Source of the DNA: Pseudovibrio ascidiaceicola
GTDB taxonomy: Bacteria > Pseudomonadota > Alphaproteobacteria > Rhizobiales > Stappiaceae
Direction of reading: 5' to 3'
Length of the DNA stretch: 64,000 nucleotides
Assembly: GCF_900114245.1 (NCBI RefSeq)
Contig: NZ_FOSK01000011.1
Coordinates: 1-64,000 of the forward strand
The translations under genes and the position numbers were made by a program. The first letter of the stretch is position 1. Every line of letters starts with the position of its first letter. A model generated the notes under the pieces. That model saw only the letters and a list, made by a program, of their open reading frames with translations, made no database searches and was not told the DNA's origin. Positions 26,815-34,779 of the stretch are shown here, in pieces.

Positions 26815-27513
26815 ATGAGACTTGTAAAGCTATTGGCAAATCTGGGATACGGCAGCCGCAAAGAAATGCAGGCCGCCATCCGCAATGGTTGGGTCACTGA
26901 TAAAGATGGCAACCCAATCAAAGCCGATAGCAAGCTACCTCATGAAGACATCCTGTTTGATGATGAGCCACTGGACCCGCCAGAGGGCTCCGTCATCCTG
27001 CTCAACAAACCGCTTGGCTACACCTGTTCCATGAAGGATCGCGGGCGCCTTGTGTTTGACTTGCTGCCAGACCGCTACCGCGTGCGCAAACCTGCTCTGT
27101 CCTTTGTGGGCAGACTGGACAAGGACACCACCGGCCTGTTGCTGTTCACTGATGACGGCAAACTCCTGCACCAGATCATCTCACCCAAAGCAGATGCCGC
27201 AAAGATCTATGAGGTCGAGCTCGATCGCCCGATGACCGGTGGGGAAGCCGATCAGTTCGCCTCCGGTGAAATGATGCTGGAAAACGAGACCAAGCCGCTC
27301 AAACCAGCAGAATTGGAAGTCCTGAGCGAGACAACAGCCCGCCTCACACTCCACGAAGGTCGCTACCACCAGGTCCGCCGCATGTTCGCCGCCACCGGCA
27401 ACCACGTAAACAAACTCCACCGCGCCCAACTCGGCGGCCTCACACTGGACGGCGTGGAAGAGGGAAGCTGGAAGCTGCTCTCCCAAGACGACATCGACAA
27501 GATCTTTGGCTGA
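26815..27513 (+). CDS. 16S rRNA pseudouridine synthase (RsuA family)
   Basis: 232 aa. An N-terminal S4 RNA-binding domain (MRLVKLLANLGYGSRKEMQAAIRNGWV) is followed by the RsuA catalytic domain with SVILLNKPLGYTCS, catalytic Asp in VGRLDKDTTGLLLFTDDG, and LHEGRYHQVRRMFAATGNHV. RsuA forms pseudouridine 516 in 16S rRNA; RluE/RluF relatives act on 23S, so the site is inferred. It sits with prfC and rsmC in a translation group. Confidence 0.9.
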   Translation: MRLVKLLANLGYGSRKEMQAAIRNGWVTDKDGNPIKADSKLPHEDILFDDEPLDPPEGSVILLNKPLGYTCSMKDRGRLVFDLLPDRYRVRKPALSFVGRLDKDTTGLLLFTDDGKLLHQIISPKADAAKIYEVELDRPMTGGEADQFASGEMMLENETKPLKPAELEVLSETTARLTLHEGRYHQVRRMFAATGNHVNKLHRAQLGGLTLDGVEEGSWKLLSQDDIDKIFG

Positions 27514-27637
27514 TCGCTGAAAAGAGCATTCAGCCTCACTCCGGCTCCAAATGAGACATGAGACCTTTATTGCGTAAGGTCATGCCAGCAGCACTTCAAG
27601 CTTTGCAGGACATGGCCTTCTGAAATGAGGTCCATCA

Positions 27638-28027
27638 ATGCATCCAAAACTGAAGCTGGCTGCAGCTATTGTGCTCAGCGGAGTTGCTCTGGCTGGCTGC
27701 CAAAGCCCCAACCAAAAACGTATTCATGAGAGTATCAAATCGGGCCAGTATCCGCTGATCTATACAAAGAAGGTTGGCAAGTACACTTTGTCCTATGGCA
27801 AGCCAGACAAAGCGCGGAACTGGCAGTTCTTGCTCAGTATCACCCCAACCACCAATCCATTCCGGGATCAGGAAGTGCTGGCGGCGATCTTTGATACGGT
27901 CACGCCCATGTGTAACTCCCGTCTGCCAAATGCCGATCCCAACAAGTTCGGTATCCTGAGCAAGAAACCGCTCGTGGATGAGAGCACACAGACCTCAAGG
28001 ATCCTGCTGTCCTGCAAAACTCGATAG
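27638..28027 (+). CDS. Small lipoprotein of unknown function
   Basis: 129 aa. The signal peptide ends in the lipobox LAGC (Cys about residue 21), so it is lipid-anchored. The mature part is polar, with one Cys pair (PMCNSRLPN, LLSCKTR) that could form a disulfide, and a beta-rich segment KYTLSYGKPDKARNWQFLLSI. No family recognised. Single gene. Confidence 0.75.
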   Translation: MHPKLKLAAAIVLSGVALAGCQSPNQKRIHESIKSGQYPLIYTKKVGKYTLSYGKPDKARNWQFLLSITPTTNPFRDQEVLAAIFDTVTPMCNSRLPNADPNKFGILSKKPLVDESTQTSRILLSCKTR

Positions 28028-28090
28028 AGCGAAAGATAAGATAGAGCGCTGAAGCCGTTCTTCTGCGCTCATCGCCTCAAGCAATCAACA

Positions 28091-28495
28091 TCACCGCTCC
28101 GCCTTCTCCCGCACCATGTTCAGATGCGCGCGGATCTTCTCCTCATAAGCCCATGTGGAGAGCAGGTTGCCGAGCACCTTTTGGTTCGGCGTGCGCAGGC
28201 AGATCATGTAAAGCTGGGTGTCCAGCGCTGCCATCCACACCAGCGGAACCCACAGCGACCAGCAGGCGACCTCAGCCAGCACATACCCGCCGGACTGCAC
28301 AAAGACCCAACCCGTAAACCAGTAAATCCCGATGGCATAGAAGATCGTCAGCACGGTCATCAAAACACCCGCAAACAGCCCCCAATACAGCCCCTTGCGC
28401 GCCCACAGCAGCAAAGACAGGTAGAGCCCCCACATCCTGAACAGGGTCAGGAGGCGATAGAAGAACAGGCGCCTGAATATCCAGCCGAAGACCAT
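28091..28495 (-). CDS. Small membrane protein of unknown function
   Basis: 134 aa with three or four hydrophobic helices (about 8-32, 36-62, 66-92) and a basic/amphipathic C-terminus (NLLSTWAYEEKIRAHLNMVREKAER). Rich in Trp and Tyr. No family recognised. It follows the AraC-type gene on the same strand at 110 bp and may be its downstream partner. Confidence 0.6.
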   Translation of the reverse strand: MVFGWIFRRLFFYRLLTLFRMWGLYLSLLLWARKGLYWGLFAGVLMTVLTIFYAIGIYWFTGWVFVQSGGYVLAEVACWSLWVPLVWMAALDTQLYMICLRTPNQKVLGNLLSTWAYEEKIRAHLNMVREKAER

Positions 28496-28605
28496 GAACC
28501 GCTCGCGAACCAGCCAACACCGCCAAACCCTAAGGCGGCGCCCCTTAACTCTGCGATAAACCGCAGGCGCAGTTTGACGGCAACCCGCTTACCAATCACA
28601 GGAGC

Positions 28606-29496
28606 TTAAGAAAGAGGCCGTACCGGAATGCAGATCACCACTTCATGTGGTCCCGTCTCGCCGGTCATGGACGGATACAGCTGGAAGCACGGCATATTCT
28701 CCGGCTCATAACCACTCATGGGCAACCAGTCGCCATACATATATTCCCACGCGGCCTGTGATTGATCATGGGTGATCACAAAGTGTCCGCAGGCATAGCG
28801 CCCGCCGCCAACCACCATCTTGCCCACTTCACCCTCAACATCCGCTGGCCCGCGCAGCGTCAGGCAGGAGCTGAAACGCATCAGCTCCACGTCAGTCACC
28901 TGCGGGTCGTCGTGGAACAGGCACATCATCTCCGCTCCATGCGCCAGCCCGCGCGGTCCGGCCCACGCCATCAGCGCGCCAAATGCCTCGCCAAAAATCT
29001 CGGGCCGTTCCTGAAAGTTGCCCGTCCGGCGCACATAAGCCACCGTGCGCGGCGCTAGCTTGCACACCTCCGCCTTGTCCGCCACCAACCCGCTCACAGG
29101 CCGTTCCAGCACCACGGTCTCACCATCAATCGCCTCAACAGATGCGCTTGCATCCCGCCGCCACTGACTGGCCGACATGCCAAACCGTGCCTGAAACGAG
29201 CGCGCAAAGGTGGAGGGTGAGGCAAAGCCCATGTCTAGCGCTGCATCAGTAATGGAGATCGCAGGGTTCTGCTTCAGCCGCCGCGCTGCCTTCTCCACAC
29301 GCAGCCGACTGGTGAACTGGTTGACCGTCTCTCCGGTCATAGCGCGAAAGATGCGGTGAAAGTGATAGGGAGAAAAACAGGCCGCATCGGCAATCTGCGT
29401 CAGCGAAAGCTCCTCGCAGATGTTCTGCTCAATGTAATCCATCGCCCGGTTAATCCGCTGCGTATAGATGTTCTTCTGCAAAGCTTCATGCCGCAT
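28606..29496 (-). CDS. AraC family regulator with GyrI-like ligand-binding domain
   Basis: 296 aa. Residues about 14-115 are the double HTH of AraC/Rob type (RAMDYIEQNICEELSLTQIADAACFSPYHFHRIFRAMTGETVNQF, then AALDMGFASPSTFARSFQARFGMSASQWR). Residues about 130-296 form a GyrI-like domain (RTVAYVRRTGNF, GGRYACGHFVI, YMYGDWLPMSGYEPENMPCFQLY), which binds hydrophobic or cationic compounds. The order is that of SoxS/Rob-like multidrug sensors. Target genes cannot be told. Confidence 0.9.
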   Translation of the reverse strand: MRHEALQKNIYTQRINRAMDYIEQNICEELSLTQIADAACFSPYHFHRIFRAMTGETVNQFTSRLRVEKAARRLKQNPAISITDAALDMGFASPSTFARSFQARFGMSASQWRRDASASVEAIDGETVVLERPVSGLVADKAEVCKLAPRTVAYVRRTGNFQERPEIFGEAFGALMAWAGPRGLAHGAEMMCLFHDDPQVTDVELMRFSSCLTLRGPADVEGEVGKMVVGGGRYACGHFVITHDQSQAAWEYMYGDWLPMSGYEPENMPCFQLYPSMTGETGPHEVVICIPVRPLS

Positions 29497-29933
29497 AATC
29501 AGCCCCCCAAACTTGCAAGGAGACTACAACATCTCCCCCAAAAGGGGAGCCTGATTTTAACGCGAAGCAAAGGTAATCCGGCAAAACGGGCAGGGGGTAC
29601 AACATCAAAGGCACAGCTCGGTCAGGGATAAAGAAAACTCCACCCACTCTATGCTGTCGCCGCCCACCGTTCTTTGCAATTCTTGCTATGTTTGCATCCC
29701 ACATGCCACGGCCTGAAAAGGCGCTGGCCTGCGAAGGGATGACAGCTCCGCAGACCAGCAGGGCACCCTTGGCGGCAATGCGGGGTGTATGCGCGTTCCG
29801 CCTCCGGCACCACAGCGGCTGGCACGCACGGCGCCAAACGCTCAAGCACAGTCGGTCTGCACAGGGACATCGTGGCAAAACACCCGCCACGGGCACCTAT
29901 GCGGCCATCAAAAAAGCCGATTGCCTGAGATGA
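29497..29933. other. Gene-free interval with terminator near 29916-29945
   Basis: About 437 bp; the minus-strand frame 29486-29896 shows no family likeness and a composition of non-coding type. An imperfect hairpin (29916-29945, with GCCG/CGGC ends and CCTGA/TCAGG core) ends on the minus strand in TTTTTT and overlaps the stop of the small gene at 29934, so it probably terminates that gene. Confidence 0.5.
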
Positions 29934-30272
29934 TCAGGAACCGGCTTTGTCTGGAAACACCACTGTTTTGGTTATGGGCTGCGGCTGGTCGACCTGCTCC
30001 CGACCGTATTCCCGAAACCTGCTTTTGGGCATGGGAGAGGAATACGCATCAATAATCTGTCCGCAGCTTTTTTGAAGAGCTTCCAGTCGGTCGCGGAAGG
30101 CATAATGCAAAGTGAACAAAGCATCCCGTTCACTGCTGTCCTGCATCCTCTCACTCAGCAACAGCTGCTGCATATAAGCAAGGTTCTGCAAATCAGATGC
30201 AGCGACGAGCACTTCGTCTATTTCATTTTGGAAAGTATTTGTGGTGCCACAGGCACATGCGGAACTGGTCAT
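29934..30272 (-). CDS. Small helical protein of a repeated accessory module, copy B
   Basis: 112 aa, paralogous to the protein at 1153-1419 over about 60 gap-free residues (NEIDEV..., LQNLAY, SERM, ALFTL, QKSCGQI). It adds a Cys-containing N-terminus (SSACACGTT) and a basic/polar C-terminal tail of about 35 residues. The start ATG 30272 has AGGGG 7 nt upstream. Its leader, 30273-30551, is homologous to the leader of copy A. Function unknown. Confidence 0.7.
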   Translation of the reverse strand: MTSSACACGTTNTFQNEIDEVLVAASDLQNLAYMQQLLLSERMQDSSERDALFTLHYAFRDRLEALQKSCGQIIDAYSSPMPKSRFREYGREQVDQPQPITKTVVFPDKAGS

Positions 30273-30551
30273 TTCAATGCCCCTTGTATTTGGCAGTTGA
30301 AGGACCGCGCGTCAGAAGGGCTTTCGACGACCCACTGGCGAGCGGGAGGTTCGAAACCTGATACAAGGCAGGCAGGTTTATTCCTTCCCGAAGGAAGTGT
30401 TGTATTCACCGTCCTCCCGCTCATAGCAAAGGGTTTGCGCCCTTCAGAAAAAAGGCACAAAAAATCCGCTAGTTACGGGAGCGGTAGCCGCTTGTATCGA
30501 GGTTTCGACGCCTCACACATGAATGTGGAATGAAACACCGCCCTTGTCAAA
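30273..30551 (-). promoter_or_regulatory. Repeated structured leader, copy B
   Basis: Read on the minus strand it runs from TTGACA (30551-30546) to the ATG at 30272, 279 nt as in copy A. Hairpin arms GAGCGGGAGG (minus 30422-30413) and CCTCCCGCTC (minus 30349-30340) are perfect 10-bp complements; between them lie the conserved GAATACAACA, an inner hairpin CTTCC-TTCG-GGAAG and GGAATAAACCTGCC. Sequence differs from copy A at many loop positions while the arms remain paired. Confidence 0.65.
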
Positions 30552-30632
30552 TCGGTAATTTAGGCAAGGGGTGTGGATTGGTGGAAAGAGTAGGGCGCTT
30601 CAACGGGTCATGAGACAAACAGCTGCCTCCTC

Positions 30633-30668
30633 CTCGGTGTCTTCCCGGCCCCCGAGCCGGGATCCATA
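30633..30668. repeat. REP-like palindrome
   Basis: CTCGGTGTCTTCCCGGCCCCCGAGCCGGGATCCAT belongs to the GTCATCCCGG...CCGGGATCCA element class found also at 31060, 33161, 59855, 59918 and 60015. It sits where copy C of the leader would be expected to run into a coding region. Confidence 0.7.
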
Positions 30669-30724
30669 GCCGCAATCGCCAAAACTCATGAACTCAGCAC
30701 TGGATGCTTGAGCTCCACAGTGAA

Positions 30725-30952
30725 TTCTACGACCTACTGGCGAGCGGGAGGTTCACAACCTGATACAAGACAGGCAGGTTTATTCCTTCCCAAAGGAAGT
30801 GTTGTATTCACCGTCCTCCCGCTCATAACAAAAGGTTTGCGCCTAGTCAGAAAGTCGGTCCAAAAATCTGCTGATCATGGATGCGGTAACCGCTTGTATA
30901 AAGATTGTGACGCCTCTCATATGAATGTGAAATGACATACCCCCTTTGTCAA
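30725..30952 (-). repeat. Orphan copy C of the repeated leader
   Basis: It matches copy B from the TTGACA box (minus 30952-30947) through both hairpin arms (30824-30815 and 30751-30742) to about 30725, where homology stops. No small protein follows; a REP-like palindrome lies there instead. Copies B and C are direct repeats about 400 bp apart, and the similarity goes on beyond the TTGACA box to about 30605 and 31005. So the segment was tandemly duplicated and one copy lost its gene. Confidence 0.65.
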
Positions 30953-31059
30953 ATCAGCAGTTTTGACAGGGGTACGGACTGGTGGAAAGTAGGTGTCACT
31001 TCAACCGAAGATTGGGGAGACAGATTGCCATCTGCCACCAGATATCGACCCCCACCATC

Positions 31060-31100
31060 CGTCATCCCGCGCAAGCGCAGCGCGATGCGGGATCTAGAGC
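31060..31100. repeat. REP-like palindrome
   Basis: CCGTCATCCCGCGCAAGCGC followed by AGCGCGATGCGGGATCT: imperfect inverted repeat of the same class as the palindrome at 59918. The interval 31005-31181 contains no gene. Confidence 0.6.
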
Positions 31101-31181
31101 GGTACCCACCACAATTTGCGACTTCAGCACTGGATACCGGATCTCCACTCCGCTCCGTCCGGCATGGCGGCGAGGAGTATA

Positions 31182-33116
31182 CTAATGAGAAGGCAAACCA
31201 AGTTTGTCAAAAAAGGCTTTGTTTCGCTCTTTGGCAGAAACAAGCAAGCCGTCGAATGATAGTACTTGGATATAGGCGTTGTAATTTTTGCCATCATGAT
31301 ATCCAAAGTATCCCATTCCATCGGCTGTGGGGATGAGCCGATGGTACTCGCAGCACTCAATCATATTATCTGTTAAGTCGGCTAGTACGTAGATAAAGCC
31401 GGGTATCTCCATTGATCTTGGGATTGTTCTACCATTGTATGTTGTTGTGCCTTCTCTCAGGGCTTTGAGGTACTTTAGTGCTTGGTCTATCGGATCTTTT
31501 GTTCCAGTATTCTCAGCATCTCCCGCTTTGATGTCGTTTCTCATTGGTCGTTTGATTTCAACGACCGTAAGAGAAGCTAATGGAGATGCATGTGTGTCGG
31601 AAACAAGCATAGGATTCTCGAAAACCTTCAAACATGAAATGTCGGGTTCTTTTCGAGTTCCATTTTCTGTTATTGGGTGTGCGGAAAGAGGAGTATCGGA
31701 CGCTAGATAGTCGTGGAATGCAAGCCTTTCATCTAGCAACCAAAGGTTTTGATTTGAAAATTCAAAATCTCGAGATGTTACGCGCATTGGCACGATGAGC
31801 TTGTGTACTGCCTCCTCGAGAGAGAATTTCCCATTTAACTGCTTTTGTATAACTGAATCGAGTAGATCGATAATAACCCTGCGGTGTGTCACATAACTTG
31901 CAAGATCCGATTCTTTTAAGTCCTTTGAAACTTCAAGATACTTACTTAACCTATCTTTGTAGTTTTCATGGGTCTCGTCTTCTCTTGGGTTAGCGATGTC
32001 GTGACCATCTTGAAGAAGCTCTTGTTCTATTTGATATAAATGTCTGTGAAGCTTGATATCTAAGTCTTTATCAGAAATCTGCGGGTCTACGGTGAGGTCT
32101 GCTTCCGGAATACGCGAGATTATGGACCGATATCGAGGAGCTTTATTCGATACGAATGTGTCGACCCTTTCTCGCCCCAACTTAATTTTTTCATTCAGCT
32201 GATCTCCGAGATAGTGCTTAATGTTTGCGAAAACGGCTTCATGTATGTCTTCGAAGGATATTTCGGTTTCCTCGAATAAGTCATGAACGCGATCTTCGAT
32301 ATCGAACCCAATTCGTTGCTCATATACACGCTCGTTTAGGTACTCGCCGGTGATGTAGCCAGAATAAGAGAACTCTCCTTTTTCATCCGACATGCTACCA
32401 TTCAGTCCTGGAATTTTTCCTTGAATAGCTTCATCCTTCACAACTCTTCCGGCAGCGCAGAAGCTGATAGAGTGGTTGGCCTTTTTCCCTGAAGAGACGA
32501 ACTTTACGTGCGTTATTCCGAACTTTCTTTGTTTGATCTTCAAGGTTTCTGTAAAGGTCTGGGAATGCAACTGATGCTTAAAATGGTCTTTGAGATCTAG
32601 TCTCTCACCGCCGTCAATTATAATGATTTGAGGTAAGCCCTCATCTCTTACAAAGTACCAAAGACAGTGCTCTAGTAGGCCATCTGCAACAGTTTCTATT
32701 GTCTTGTGAAGGAGGAATTTCTTGTCAGGATATTGAAGAGTAATGCTTGTTCTTTTGGGAACGGAGCCTTTAATTAACTCCTGAGTATTGGCGACACCGT
32801 CAGTCCGATTAAAGTCAAAACGTCGTCGAAGCAATTCACCGTCAGTCTCAAAGTCTGATGAAACGGAAATGGAGCTGAAGACTTTCAACCACATCAGTCG
32901 TCCGATACCGCGACACCCTTTTTCGACCTTTCTGAGACTGTCCAAGGTTTGGAAGGAGTTAAAATTATCATCGTTAAAACCAATGCCATCGTCATTGATA
33001 CGAAAACCGATTAAGGACGGTTTTGCTTCAGCCGTTTCTTCAAGTGGAAGATTTGATTGACTTGTATCTCGAATAAACTCAACAGTGATTTCGAACTTTG
33101 AGAGATTTTTATGTAA
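31182..33116 (-). pseudogene. 5'-truncated HSP90-like ATPase/PD-(D/E)XK nuclease
   Basis: The conserved frame is open from a stop at 33117-33119 to 31182, but there is no usual start before the TTG at 32945. The upstream part still codes for the Bergerat motif NDDGIGFNDDNFNSFQTLDSLRKVEKGCRGIGRLMWLKVF (DxGxG plus GxxGxGR), so the true N-terminus, which would bear the Asn-box helix, is missing. Residues 434-465 (counted from the TTG) show EPDI...VVEIKRP, a PD-(D/E)XK nuclease core with a following QALKYLKALR helix. ATPase-nuclease proteins of this kind are seen among putative defence genes. A REP-like palindrome lies 45 bp upstream of the break. Composition is more AT-rich than the flanks. Expression from the TTG would give a protein without an ATP site. 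Confidence 0.7.
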
Positions 33117-33160
33117 TTACAATTTAAAGTTGCTAACCTATGTTGATGTGACCGTAGCCC

Positions 33161-33187
33161 TAGATCCCGGCTCGGAGGCCGGGAAGA
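33161..33187. repeat. REP-like palindrome at the break of the ATPase gene
   Basis: TAGATCCCGGCTCGGAGGCCGGGAAGAC, same class as the element at 30633. The region 33117-33332 has no other feature; the minus-strand frame 33011-33274 reads through this palindrome and is not a gene. Confidence 0.65.
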
Positions 33188-33332
33188 CGCCGGAGAGGGT
33201 GGTAGCTTGGTATCACTGATGGTATCAGCACCCTCCAAAATTTCACGGGCTAACCCACCCTTCAGATTTCCCATTCCTTAGCCTTCATTTGCGAAAATTG
33301 AGGCAAAATAACAAAGGAAACTGAGGCTCTAG

Positions 33333-34019
33333 GTGCGGTCGAAGTCTTTAAAGAACCTGTTTGACTATCGGATTGAAGTGTTTCTCTTCAGTCAGATGCT
33401 GCTCATGTTTGGGGCGCTGATCCTGCCGGGCCAAACGTTGGAAGCCCATGTTTTCGGAGCATTTTATATCTTCAACATCGCAACCGGCATGCTGATCACG
33501 CTAAAGAAGAGAGAGTTCTTTCGTGTGGTCACTATCTTGCTGGTGTGCTCGCTGGTGCTGGCGTTTCTGGATACACCCATCTTCCCCACCATCGATCCGT
33601 TAATCCCACAGATCGCCATCTACTTTGCCTTTCATGCTGTGGTGGCGGTGGTGCTGATAGATGAGATGCTCCGAACCTTTGAAGAAAACTATCGCGTCGT
33701 GCTGGGGGTACTCAGCGGCTACATTTCCATCGGTATGGTCTCGTTCTTTCTCTTTATTCTTATAGAGCATATGAACCCAGGCTCCTTCAAAGGGCTGCCC
33801 ATTGAAAATATGGATACCCACTCGCAGGAGGAAGCACTGATGTACGCCGCGTTCATCACGTTGATGACCATTGGCTACGGCGACATCGTACCGCTCACAC
33901 CCATCGCCCGAAAGGCGGCGATCATTGTTGGTCTGGCAGGCCAGTTTTACATGGTCGTGCTCACCGCCATCATTGTCGGCAAGTTTTTAAAATACAGACA
34001 GCCGAAAAAGAAGGACTGA
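33333..34019 (+). CDS. Two-pore-domain type potassium channel protein
   Basis: 228 aa membrane protein with about six hydrophobic segments and one pore loop: the selectivity filter TIGYGD is in ITLMTIGYGDIVPLTPIARKAA, and the last helix (IIVGLAGQFYMVVLTAIIVGKFL) is the inner pore helix. It belongs to the Ion_trans_2 group and assembles as a tetramer. No RCK/TrkA-N domain is attached. The start is GTG 33333, with GAGG 6 nt upstream. Confidence 0.9.
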   Translation: MRSKSLKNLFDYRIEVFLFSQMLLMFGALILPGQTLEAHVFGAFYIFNIATGMLITLKKREFFRVVTILLVCSLVLAFLDTPIFPTIDPLIPQIAIYFAFHAVVAVVLIDEMLRTFEENYRVVLGVLSGYISIGMVSFFLFILIEHMNPGSFKGLPIENMDTHSQEEALMYAAFITLMTIGYGDIVPLTPIARKAAIIVGLAGQFYMVVLTAIIVGKFLKYRQPKKKD

Positions 34020-34038
34020 GCCTGTACAGCTCTAGTGC

Positions 34039-34162
34039 AAAACGACGCCTGCAACTCTTTACAAAAATGGCACCTGCAGCCTTTTTCCAAAATGGCGCCC
34101 GCGGCTTTTTTCCAAAATGGCGCCCGCGGCTTATTTCCAAAATAGCGCCCGCGGCTTTTTCC
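34039..34162. repeat. 25-bp tandem repeat, five copies
   Basis: Five head-to-tail units of 24-25 bp with consensus AAAATGGCGCCCGCGGCTTT plus TTTCC (units at 34039, 34064, 34089, 34114 and 34139). Units 3 and 4 are almost identical; unit 1 is the most decayed. Each has a GC-rich core between A and T runs. It lies between the channel gene stop and the AhpD-like gene. Confidence 0.9.
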
Positions 34163-34284
34163 AAAATAAAGAATGAAAGTGACCGGTCTGATCCTGATTA
34201 AAGCTGAACGGGTTTCATTGGTGCTTGTTAAGCGCAGCCTGTTTTAATTTCCGGGAAAAATCTGAGCCAATCGGAAGGTCGCCC

Positions 34285-34605
34285 ATGCCAATGTTCTCCA
34301 TGGACAATATGCGCAAGCTGAAGAAGTTCAACTCTTTGGCCACCGGCAAAACATGGAAGATGTTTATCGCCTTCAATGCAGAGGCCATGTCCGATGGGGC
34401 GATCTCCAAAAAGAACAAGCAGCTCATCTCATTGGCCGCCGCTCTCACCACCCAGTGCCCGTACTGCATCGAGATCCACCGAGAGAACGCCAAGGTCTGC
34501 GGAGCAACCGACGCAGAGCTCGCCGAAGTGGTTTTCATCGCCGCCGCCATCCGCGCCAGCAGCGCCATCACCCACGGCACCCACATGATCGAGCACGATG
34601 AGTAA
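34285..34605 (+). CDS. AhpD/carboxymuconolactone decarboxylase-like protein
   Basis: 107 aa, all helical. The thiol motif QCPYCIEIHRENAKVCGAT has the CxxC and downstream His of the AhpD fold, pointing to a thiol peroxidase/disulfide reductase role. The helix AELAEVVFIAAAIRASSAITHGTHM closes the domain. ATG 34285 with GGAAGG upstream is preferred over the frame start at 34225. Confidence 0.88.
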   Translation: MPMFSMDNMRKLKKFNSLATGKTWKMFIAFNAEAMSDGAISKKNKQLISLAAALTTQCPYCIEIHRENAKVCGATDAELAEVVFIAAAIRASSAITHGTHMIEHDE

Positions 34606-34727
34606 CGCCCCGGGCAGGGGGATAAGTCAGGGGCTGAGTGTCAGCGGTACCACGCGATCAATTTCATAAAAAACGCAAGTCTCTCGCAAATAACGCAAAC
34701 CAACGCACAAAGGAACGCAAACAAAAA

Positions 34728-34757
34728 AGGCTCCGGACCGGTCCGAAGCCTTTCTTA
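34728..34757. terminator. Bidirectional terminator
   Basis: A 12-bp stem AGGCTCCGGACC/GGTCCGAAGCCT with one mismatch and no loop beyond the centre. It is flanked by AAAAAA on the left and TTCTT on the right, so on the minus strand it gives a T-run terminator for the ABC-F gene and serves the convergent AhpD gene too. Confidence 0.75.
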
Positions 34758-34779
34758 AAATCATAAGGATATGAGTGGC

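Noticed and set aside
25581-26933. 450-aa minus-strand frame
   Set aside because: Antisense shadow of rsmC; the plus strand codes for a full methyltransferase with motifs.
29486-29896. 136-aa minus-strand frame
   Set aside because: No recognisable domain, composition typical of non-coding GC-rich sequence, overlaps the AraC gene start.
33011-33274. 87-aa minus-strand frame, considered as the missing N-terminus of the ATPase
   Set aside because: It crosses a REP-like palindrome, lacks the Asn-box helix and is out of frame with the ATPase.
34039-34162. Possible CRISPR array
   Set aside because: Units abut directly with no spacers and there are no cas genes; it is a plain tandem repeat.
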